From Euryarchaeota archaeon UBA602 (GTDB lineage Archaea > Thermoplasmatota > Poseidoniia > Poseidoniales > Thalassarchaeaceae), in assembly GCA_002498455.1 (NCBI GenBank), contig DAHO01000036.1, positions 9,451 through 21,133 of the forward strand: a stretch of DNA of 11,683 nt, written 5' to 3'. The notes under the pieces are model-generated. The model searched no databases. It was not told the DNA's origin and saw only the letters and a program-made list of their open reading frames with translations. Both the position numbers and the translations under genes were made by a program. Below are positions 1 through 6,047 of the stretch, piece by piece (positions within the stretch are counted from its first letter, which is position 1; each line of letters opens with the position of its first letter).

Positions 1-10
1 CATTAAGTAT

Positions 11-28
11 CACGCCCTAAAGGGCGTG
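11..28 (+). promoter_or_regulatory. Perfect 8-bp inverted repeat just before the first gene
   Basis: The sequence CACGCCCT-AA-AGGGCGTG is a perfect inverted repeat ending two bases before the ATG at 31. In RNA it would fold as a GC-rich hairpin with a loop of about four bases. No T-run follows, so a bacterial-type intrinsic terminator is not supported. An AT-rich stretch at about 3-10 (TTAAGTAT) sits where an archaeal TATA box would be for a transcript starting at or near the ATG, so the palindrome could also be an operator between TATA box and start. No Shine-Dalgarno motif is present. The repeat is seen directly; its function is inferred. Confidence 0.5.
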
Positions 29-30
29 TC

Positions 31-3000
31 ATGACTGACAGAACCAACTACCTCGCAAACAGCCTGCTTTTCGCGGTTATTTTTGCACTATTGTTGCAAC
101 CGATTGCGGGGATTCATTCCTCACAGGATCGAGTTGAACAACTACCTGAAGAAATTGTGATTTCTCATGCGGCCCAAAATGAATGGACCCAAAGCGCAGG
201 GATGGACCCGAATGGATTGGCTGCCGTTATCTGGCCGAATACCATGGATGTCGACTCCGCTGGAGACGTATTGGTAGGCGGGATGCTGATTGGAGATGCA
301 CTGTTTGGCACCCATGCTTCATCATCGGATGCATTTGGTTCCGGATCTCCGGGGCAAGTGGCTTACCTTGCAAAAGCAGATGGCAACTCGGGTACATGGC
401 AGTGGTTGTCCGAAACCGGTGAATACGGTGGCGGCGGGTATGCAATGATTAGTGGCATTGCCACCCATGGAACTGACATTTTTGTTTGTGGTTGGTTTAC
501 CGGAAACGTCACGTTTGGTTCAGACCAATATCGTTCAACTCAGGATACAATGGATGCCTTCGTGAGCAAGGTCAACGGAAATGGTCAGTTCCAATGGACC
601 GCCGTTGCAGGAGGTACCACCGATGATGATTCATGTGAAGACATCACCGTAGATTCAAGTGGCAATGTATTTGCCACAGGGTCATTCAACGGAACGGCAA
701 ATTTCAATTCTAATTCAGTGAGCACCAGTGGAAAGATGGACATTTGGGTCGCTCAATTGTCTACTGGACAAGTGACCACTGGAGGCAACCGATGGTCATG
801 GGTATACACCGCTGGAGGGCCCGAGGAAGACTACGGGTCCTGTATCACAGTCGATGGGAACAATGTGTTTGCCTGTGGTTGGTTCGCAGGGACTGCGACA
901 TTCGGTAGTCAACAAACACAAGCCGCAGGACAACTTGCCTCCTATATTGTCAAGTTGACAAAAGGTGGTTCCCATGTGGATGTTGCTACTGTTGGAGCGA
1001 CAGGGGGGATTGTGCAGATCATGGATATGGTTGCAGACTCTGGAACAGTTTATGCAACAGGCCACACCATTGGTAATGCTCAGTTTGGAACTCAACAAGT
1101 TGGTGGAAGTGGTGCCAACGATCGTATCATTTTCGTCGCTGAATTGGGTAGCAACAACCAATGGTCATGGGCCACGGGTTCCACCAGTGGTGCATATCAA
1201 ACAGCTCGTTCAATCGACATGACCGGGCAAGGCTCTCTTGCAATTGCAGGTACCTTTGCTTCGGTAACCAGCGATGGTTACGTGGCTCAGTCAGGGAGTG
1301 CTAGTTTTGGTAGCAACACCATCTCAAGCACATACATGGGAATGGTAATCGCAGGAATTGATACAACTGGAAATTGGCAATGGGCCGAAGTTGCAGATGG
1401 CTCATTCAATGATGAGGGGTATGCGATTGCCACAATGCCTTCAGGTTCGATTGTAAGTATGGGCGACCACTGTCGAGGCGGTGTTACTGCCAGTGGACAA
1501 ACCTGTTCCATTACCCTTGGTTCAGGTAGTGAAAGTACCAATGGAAACTACTTCACTGACCCTAACACAAATGGAAATAGGTACGCTTTCAATACTGGTA
1601 TCCATCTTTGGGCGATACAAGCTGACAGTGATGGGGATGGTGTTGGCAACCTTGATGACAACTGTCCGGGGACAGCCAATGCCGATCAGTCCGACATCGA
1701 TGGAGACAACATGGGGGATGCCTGTGATGATGACATCGATGGCGATGGAAAACTCAACGAAAACGACGATTGTGACGGCCCTGAGGCCAATTGGGATACG
1801 ACCGATGTCAGCATTGACATGGACCAAGACGGTTGTCTCGATGCTACAGAGGATGCAGACGATGACGACGATGGTGTCGACGATGCCAACGATCCCTGCA
1901 CGGGCACGATGTTCAAGCAACAATGGTCAAGCAATTCGGCCAATGATCACGACCGTGATGGTTGCCACGATACCGAGGAAGATACCGACGATGACAATGA
2001 CGGTGTCATAGACCTCGATGATGACTGTCAGCGTGGTTGGTACAATTGGACGGCAGACTCCACCACTGATCATGACAGTGATGGTTGCAAAGACGGCGGT
2101 GAGGATGCAGATGATGACAATGACGGCCTGAATGACCGAGATACCACGGGTGCTCCTTTGGACATGTGCCCAACGGGTGAACTTGGATGGGTTTCCAATC
2201 AAAATACCGATCGCGATGGCGACGGCTGCAAGGATGAAACCGAAGACAATGATGACGACGGTGACGAAGTCTCTGATGCCAATGACAATTGTTCTCCAGG
2301 TCCCAATGGTTGGAAACTCGATTGGACCAGTGTGGCTTCCACAGATCTTGACGGTGACGGGTGCCGCGATTTAGACGAAGATGACGACGATGATGGTGAC
2401 ACGATTCCAGATTCAAGTGATGCCTGCCCACGAGGTTCAACCGGTTGGGTCTCAGACTTTATTTCCGACATGGATGGCGACGGTTGCCGAGACATGGACG
2501 AGGACTCCGATGATGATGGCGATGGATTCCTTGACGTTGACGACAACTGTGCTCGAGGCGAAACAGGTTGGATTTCAACACCGCAAAATGACTGGGACCG
2601 TGATGGCTGTAAGGACGACACCGAAGATACCGACGATGACCAAGACTCTGTGTCCGATGAGGTCGATCAATGCCCCAACACGCCACTAGGAGAGGACATT
2701 GACGTTACAGGTTGCGGCTGGATGACCCAACAGGACACCGACGGTGATGGCGTTTGGGACCATCTTGACAACTGTCAGAGCACGCCCAGTTCGTCCACAC
2801 GAGAGATGTTCAATGCATCTCATGGATTTGCAGTGGATGAAATTGGCTGCTGGGTAGGCGAATCTGATGAGGACGAAGATGGGAAGTTGCTGTATCTGGA
2901 CGATTGTCCAAACACACCTGCAATGTATCGGACACAAACTTCGATTGATGGATGCCATGTATCTGAATATGACATCGATGAAGATGGTGTCGCCGGTGAT

Positions 3001-3681
3001 TTGGTGATTCCCAACGGAGTAGACCAATGTGCCTCGACCTCCAATGAATCCACACGAGCCAGTAATCCGTCCTTTGGCGAAGTCGACAGCTTTGGTTGCT
3101 GGTCGGGGGATGCCGATTCCGACGGTGACAACATTCGCCTGTATCTCGATGTTTGCTTGGACACACCTGAAGGTGAAGAAGTCCTTCTCGAGGGTGATTT
3201 GATCGGTTGTTCGGCAAGTCAACGTGATGAAGACGCTGATGGTGTCATGACTGACATTGATGTTTGTCTAGAAACTCCAGCAGGCGAATCGGTACAAACC
3301 AGCGGTGATTATGCCGGCTGTTCATTGGATGAGCGTGTGAATCTAGGCGATACGAGCGCTGTCCTACAGAAGAACATGGTCTTCATCATCATCGGTGTTG
3401 TTTTGCTTTTGGGAATCGCTGCTATGGCCACGGTCCTCATCATGCGGAAGAATGGTCAATCGACGGTAGCGCAAGCGTCTTGGGATCAACCGATGATGCC
3501 CTCGGATCCTTTTGCGACTCCAGTCGTAGCTCCAGTCACGCCTCAGGTCCTGTCCGACTACACACAACTACCCGGTGGGGGTGGATATTCGACAGGTGCC
3601 ATGGGAGAGACGATTTACAACGCGCCTGATGGTAGCAATTGGCAGATGCAAACCGATGGTTCGTTCATCCGAATCAATTGA
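31..3681 (+). CDS. Large surface protein: beta-propeller-like repeats, TSP3-like Ca-binding array, C-terminal membrane anchor
   Basis: A 1216-residue protein predicted to sit outside the cell, held by one membrane helix. Residues about 10-28 are a hydrophobic signal segment. Residues about 50-500 hold seven repeats of 61-74 residues, marked by GDALFG (88), GNVTFG (158), GTANFN (221), GTATFG (287), GNAQFG (348), GSASFG (422) and a weaker SITLGSG (493). This resembles SBBP-type seven-bladed propellers. Residues about 530-1105 are Asp-rich DxDxDG repeats of the thrombospondin type 3 kind, known to bind calcium, with regularly placed cysteines. The membrane helix is about 1116-1138, followed by RKNG and a 78-residue tail rich in Pro, Gly and Gln. 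Several N-x-S/T sites (for example NVT, NGT, NWT, NAS) could carry glycans. The gene has no close partner on its strand and ends directly against the converging SDR gene. Adhesion, substrate binding or surface-layer roles are possible; none is shown. The architecture is clear; the function is unknown. Confidence 0.9.
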   Translation: MTDRTNYLANSLLFAVIFALLLQPIAGIHSSQDRVEQLPEEIVISHAAQNEWTQSAGMDPNGLAAVIWPNTMDVDSAGDVLVGGMLIGDALFGTHASSSDAFGSGSPGQVAYLAKADGNSGTWQWLSETGEYGGGGYAMISGIATHGTDIFVCGWFTGNVTFGSDQYRSTQDTMDAFVSKVNGNGQFQWTAVAGGTTDDDSCEDITVDSSGNVFATGSFNGTANFNSNSVSTSGKMDIWVAQLSTGQVTTGGNRWSWVYTAGGPEEDYGSCITVDGNNVFACGWFAGTATFGSQQTQAAGQLASYIVKLTKGGSHVDVATVGATGGIVQIMDMVADSGTVYATGHTIGNAQFGTQQVGGSGANDRIIFVAELGSNNQWSWATGSTSGAYQTARSIDMTGQGSLAIAGTFASVTSDGYVAQSGSASFGSNTISSTYMGMVIAGIDTTGNWQWAEVADGSFNDEGYAIATMPSGSIVSMGDHCRGGVTASGQTCSITLGSGSESTNGNYFTDPNTNGNRYAFNTGIHLWAIQADSDGDGVGNLDDNCPGTANADQSDIDGDNMGDACDDDIDGDGKLNENDDCDGPEANWDTTDVSIDMDQDGCLDATEDADDDDDGVDDANDPCTGTMFKQQWSSNSANDHDRDGCHDTEEDTDDDNDGVIDLDDDCQRGWYNWTADSTTDHDSDGCKDGGEDADDDNDGLNDRDTTGAPLDMCPTGELGWVSNQNTDRDGDGCKDETEDNDDDGDEVSDANDNCSPGPNGWKLDWTSVASTDLDGDGCRDLDEDDDDDGDTIPDSSDACPRGSTGWVSDFISDMDGDGCRDMDEDSDDDGDGFLDVDDNCARGETGWISTPQNDWDRDGCKDDTEDTDDDQDSVSDEVDQCPNTPLGEDIDVTGCGWMTQQDTDGDGVWDHLDNCQSTPSSSTREMFNASHGFAVDEIGCWVGESDEDEDGKLLYLDDCPNTPAMYRTQTSIDGCHVSEYDIDEDGVAGDLVIPNGVDQCASTSNESTRASNPSFGEVDSFGCWSGDADSDGDNIRLYLDVCLDTPEGEEVLLEGDLIGCSASQRDEDADGVMTDIDVCLETPAGESVQTSGDYAGCSLDERVNLGDTSAVLQKNMVFIIIGVVLLLGIAAMATVLIMRKNGQSTVAQASWDQPMMPSDPFATPVVAPVTPQVLSDYTQLPGGGGYSTGAMGETIYNAPDGSNWQMQTDGSFIRIN
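1813..2718 (+). repeat. Seven tandem 41-47-residue Asp/Cys repeats inside the first surface protein
   Basis: From about residue 595 to 896 the protein repeats a unit of the form DxDGC-x(4)-ED-x-DDD-x-D-x(5)-D-x-C-x(4-6)-GW. Seven units are visible. Each normally holds two cysteines, one in DGC and one in the DxC that closes the acidic loop. The linker usually has a GW or similar aromatic pair (GW, NW). The unit is longer than the classic TSP3 or dockerin-like calcium loop and has its own regular cysteine pattern. After about residue 896 the array changes to a more usual form with TP-x-G and GC motifs. The repeat is read directly; calcium binding and disulfides are inferred from the family. 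Confidence 0.8.
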
Positions 3682-4524
3682 TTACACGCCAGCGTTCTGA
3701 AGCGCTTCGTCAATCATTTCCATCGGTGAAACCGAGGGACGGAAACCACATCGTTGCTCGATTTCCCATACGTCCACGGCACCCCAAACCTCGTTGGAAT
3801 CATCATTCCCATATTGTGGGTCACAACCGGTTCGCTCTTGGTAAATCGCAGCTACATCACTCATTGTCATGGCTTCTCCACTACCGATGCAAAGTGTCTC
3901 TCGCGTTGGGGGTGGATTTTGTAGAACGTGCATGATGATTTCAATCACATCCATGATGTGGACGAAATCCTTCACTTGAGTCCCATCACCCGGTACACTG
4001 AGCCAACCAAAGATGGAATCCTGTGCAAATTGGTGAAGGATTCCATTTCCAGAACCTGAGTTCGGAAGTACGCCCTGAACATTTGAGCAACGAACCACAC
4101 TGACTGGCGATTCTTCGGTGGCATGCTCAAGCGCTCGTTCTTCAACCCATAGTTGACCTTCAGCAGCGATATCCCGTGGTGCGAGTGAAGATTGACTCGA
4201 ATAAAATGGGTCCTCAGGGGTGGCTTGTGGGTGAACACGAAGTGTTCCAACCAACACGAGGTGCAAACTTCCGTGCCGCTCCACCGCTTCCAAGACCGGA
4301 CGAGCCGCATCTCGCATCGACAGGAGTGCTGCTCGATCATTGCGTGCGCCCGATTCATTCGGATGCGCATTCATCAAAATGACAGCGTTGCAGGATGCGA
4401 GATAAGCATCGAGCTGGAGCTTCTCGCTCAAGGCTTCAGTTGGGATTTTGACCAAAGCATCCCCAAGGGCCTCTTCAAGGTAGGGCTGGACAAATTCATC
4501 AATACCGCTTACCCCTACTCGCAC
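3682..4524 (-). CDS. Extended SDR (NAD-dependent epimerase/dehydratase-like) protein with degenerate active site
   Basis: With the GTG start at 4524 the protein has 280 residues. This start is preferred because AGGTGA lies four bases upstream and the protein then begins directly with the first Rossmann strand, RVGVSG. An ATG at 4581 (299 residues) has no ribosome-binding site and adds an unconvincing leader; a GTG at 4650 would overlap a hairpin. Family resemblance is clearest in the C-terminal half: VVRCSNVQG (about 143-151), GDGTQ-x-x-DFVH (about 179-189), LCIGSGE and a final SPMEMIDEAL helix. These match nucleotide-sugar epimerases and dehydratases. The usual GxxGxxG is reduced to G-IDEFVQ (second and third Gly become Glu10 and Gln13). 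At the YxxxK site, aligned by the following AAE, Leu114 and Asp118 replace Tyr and Lys. It may therefore be a non-catalytic or altered SDR. It is divergent from gcvPA and abuts the stop of the surface-protein gene. The family is fairly sure; substrate and activity are unknown. Confidence 0.8.
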   Translation of the reverse strand: MRVGVSGIDEFVQPYLEEALGDALVKIPTEALSEKLQLDAYLASCNAVILMNAHPNESGARNDRAALLSMRDAARPVLEAVERHGSLHLVLVGTLRVHPQATPEDPFYSSQSSLAPRDIAAEGQLWVEERALEHATEESPVSVVRCSNVQGVLPNSGSGNGILHQFAQDSIFGWLSVPGDGTQVKDFVHIMDVIEIIMHVLQNPPPTRETLCIGSGEAMTMSDVAAIYQERTGCDPQYGNDDSNEVWGAVDVWEIEQRCGFRPSVSPMEMIDEALQNAGV

Positions 4525-4528
4525 GGGC

Positions 4529-4534
4529 TCACCT
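4529..4534 (-). promoter_or_regulatory. Shine-Dalgarno site that decides the SDR start
   Basis: On the minus strand AGGTGA lies here, four bases before GTG (4524-4522). It is a six-base match to the anti-Shine-Dalgarno sequence. The upstream ATG at 4581 has nothing comparable, so this site favours the shorter protein. Seen directly; use is inferred. Confidence 0.55.
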
Positions 4535-4568
4535 GTGCTTGGCTTGCATGTACAGGGTATGAGATTGA

Positions 4569-4621
4569 CGGCTCTTCCCATCACGATTTTGTTGCGGCGC
4601 CAAACGAAACTTGAAGAGCCG
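4569..4621. promoter_or_regulatory. 9-bp inverted repeat, 44 bp centre to centre, in the divergent promoter region
   Basis: CGGCTCTTC at 4569-4577 is the exact reverse complement of GAAGAGCCG at 4613-4621. The arms are separated by 35 bases, so their centres are 44 bp apart, close to four helical turns. This suits a pair of operator half-sites on one DNA face, serving one or both divergent genes. A chance 9-bp match in a region this size is not negligible (a rough estimate is a few percent). The repeat is seen; the operator role is inferred. Confidence 0.4.
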
Positions 4622-4647
4622 ATAGATGACAGGCGGGAGTGTAAAGT

Positions 4648-4662
4648 CACCCCGAAGGGGTG
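4648..4662 (+). promoter_or_regulatory. Short GC-rich hairpin upstream of gcvPA
   Basis: CACCCC-GAA-GGGGTG is a perfect 6-bp stem with a three-base loop, ending 14 bases before the gcvPA ATG at 4677. A GGTGG stretch at 4668-4672 between hairpin and ATG is the likely, weak, ribosome-binding site. The hairpin may be a 5' UTR element or a DNA operator. It lies inside the N-terminal extension that would be translated if the ATG at 4626 were used, which argues for the 4677 start. Confidence 0.4.
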
Positions 4663-4676
4663 GTCGTGGTGGAATT

Positions 4677-6047
4677 ATGGTCGATCAACTCCCAAACCTT
4701 GGACGAGAGCAAGAGATGTTGGCAGCCATGGGAATGTCTTCCATGGATGACCTGTTTTCCGACATTCCGGAGGATGTTCGCCGTACGGAACCACTGAACT
4801 TGCCCGGGCCGCAAACCGAAGAAGAAATCCTTCGCGAGGCTCGGATGTTGTTGGGATCCAATGTCTCGGTGGATAGTCGCCCTTCCTTCCTCGGCGCAGG
4901 CTTGTACAGCAATTTCGTTCCATCAATGGTCCCCATGCTAGCGACTCGTGGTGAATTTTTGACTTCTTACACCCCTTATCAGCCCGAGGTCAGTCAAGGG
5001 ATGTTGCAGGCGATGTGGGAATTTCAAACCATGATTTCCGAATTGGTTGGACTTCCAGTTTCAAACGTTTCAATGTACGATGCGAGTACAGCTGCGGCCG
5101 AAGCCCTGACCTGTGCAGTCCGTATTCACGATCGTAAAGCCACGCAAAAATCGACTGTTTATGTCTCCGAACTGATACCACCTCATCGAATGTCGGTGAT
5201 TGAGAACTACACTCAAGGTGCCGAGATTGTGATTCACAAGCTCGCACATCGTGAGGACGGCTTGCTGGACCTTGAGGCCGCGGTCTGTGCGGAGGGTGCC
5301 TGTGCGGTGTATGTCGAACAACCCAATGCCTTCGGACTCCTCGACGAGGGCTTGATGCAACTCAAGTCATTGATTGGCGAAAATACGGCATTGATTGTGG
5401 GTGTTCAACCCGTCTCACTGGGACTGATTGCTGCTCCCGGTGACTATGGTGCAGATATCGTGGTTGGAGAGGGTCAGCCATTCGGAATCGGCCCTACTGC
5501 CGGTGGTCCCATTTACGGACTGTTCGCCTGCCGAGATGCATACATCCGACAAATGCCAGGTCGGATTGTCGGTCTATCCAAGGATTCGGGTGGAGGACGC
5601 GCATTCACGCTCACACTTAGTACCAGAGAGCAGCACATTCGAAGGCATCGTGCTACATCCAACATCTGCTCCAATGAGACCTTGATTGCATTGATGGGGG
5701 CCATGCATATGGCGTTGCTTGGCCCGGAGGGTTTGGAGAAACTCGCACGTCGAAATGCCGGCGCTTGTTCTGCAACCAAGAATGCTGTGCTGGCTTTGGA
5801 GGGCGTTGAAGCGGTCCATCCTGATGGTGTCCACTTCAATGAATTCGCAGTGCGTCTCAAGAAGCCTGCAGCGGATTTACTCAACTTCTTAGATCACGAA
5901 TGTGACATCACCGGTGGCCTTGATTTGTCTCAATGGTGGCCTGAGCGGGAAAATGAAATTCTGATTTGTGCGACGGATCAAATCGATTTGGAGGATATTG
6001 AAGAATTGGTTGAAGGCATCCAAGATTGGTTGGAGGGATACGAATGA
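4677..6047 (+). CDS. gcvPA: Glycine dehydrogenase (decarboxylating) subunit 1, P-protein alpha
   Basis: This is the N-terminal half of the glycine cleavage P-protein (EC 1.4.4.2), which with GcvPB and pyridoxal phosphate decarboxylates glycine and loads the aminomethyl group onto lipoyl H-protein in the cytoplasm. The 456 residues are close to the known two-subunit form (about 440-450). Family signatures are clear: MxxxxMDDLFSDIPEDVR near the N-terminus, FLGAG at 71-75, TPYQPEVSQG from 99, then YDASTAAAEA. The ATG at 4677 is chosen because the protein then begins as the family does and a GGTGG lies just upstream; an in-frame ATG at 4626 would add 17 Gly/Arg-rich residues read through a hairpin. 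Its stop overlaps the gcvPB start by four bases (ATGA), suggesting coupled translation and equal subunit amounts. gcvT, gcvH and the lipoamide dehydrogenase gene are not in the window. Confidence 0.95.
   Translation: MVDQLPNLGREQEMLAAMGMSSMDDLFSDIPEDVRRTEPLNLPGPQTEEEILREARMLLGSNVSVDSRPSFLGAGLYSNFVPSMVPMLATRGEFLTSYTPYQPEVSQGMLQAMWEFQTMISELVGLPVSNVSMYDASTAAAEALTCAVRIHDRKATQKSTVYVSELIPPHRMSVIENYTQGAEIVIHKLAHREDGLLDLEAAVCAEGACAVYVEQPNAFGLLDEGLMQLKSLIGENTALIVGVQPVSLGLIAAPGDYGADIVVGEGQPFGIGPTAGGPIYGLFACRDAYIRQMPGRIVGLSKDSGGGRAFTLTLSTREQHIRRHRATSNICSNETLIALMGAMHMALLGPEGLEKLARRNAGACSATKNAVLALEGVEAVHPDGVHFNEFAVRLKKPAADLLNFLDHECDITGGLDLSQWWPERENEILICATDQIDLEDIEELVEGIQDWLEGYE
6032..6037 (+). promoter_or_regulatory. 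Strong Shine-Dalgarno site for gcvPB
   Basis: GGAGGG lies inside the last codons of gcvPA, six bases before the ATG at 6044. It decides that start over an in-frame ATG at 6026, which lies upstream of this site. Seen directly. Confidence 0.7.

Larger units (their letters stand above)
4525..4676. promoter_or_regulatory. Divergent intergenic region between SDR gene and gcvPA
   Basis: This stretch of about 152 bases must hold the promoters for both the minus-strand SDR gene and the plus-strand gcvPA. No convincing archaeal TATA box or BRE could be picked by eye for either direction. It contains a 9-bp inverted repeat (4569-4621) and a short GC hairpin (4648-4662). No glycine-riboswitch-like fold was recognised ahead of gcvPA. 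Confidence 0.5.

Noticed and set aside
1522..2689. Several long open frames on both strands across the Asp-rich array
   Set aside because: Their Met/Thr-, His/Arg- or Ser/Pro-rich sequences are frame-shifted images of GAT/GAC-rich repeats, which lack stops in other frames. They have no independent features.
4525..4650. Longer SDR starts at GTG 4650 or ATG 4581
   Set aside because: Neither has a ribosome-binding site, the leader does not resemble an SDR N-terminus, and GTG 4524 has AGGTGA at good spacing and begins at the first Rossmann strand. The ATG at 4581 stays possible if the transcript is leaderless.
4626..4676. N-terminal extension of gcvPA from the ATG at 4626
   Set aside because: It would translate the hairpin into a Gly/Arg-rich stretch not seen in the family. 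The ATG at 4677 gives the family-like N-terminus and has GGTGG upstream.
4525..4676. Glycine riboswitch ahead of gcvPA
   Set aside because: The region is short and no tandem aptamer-like fold or conserved glycine-riboswitch core was seen; only one short hairpin and one spaced inverted repeat are present.
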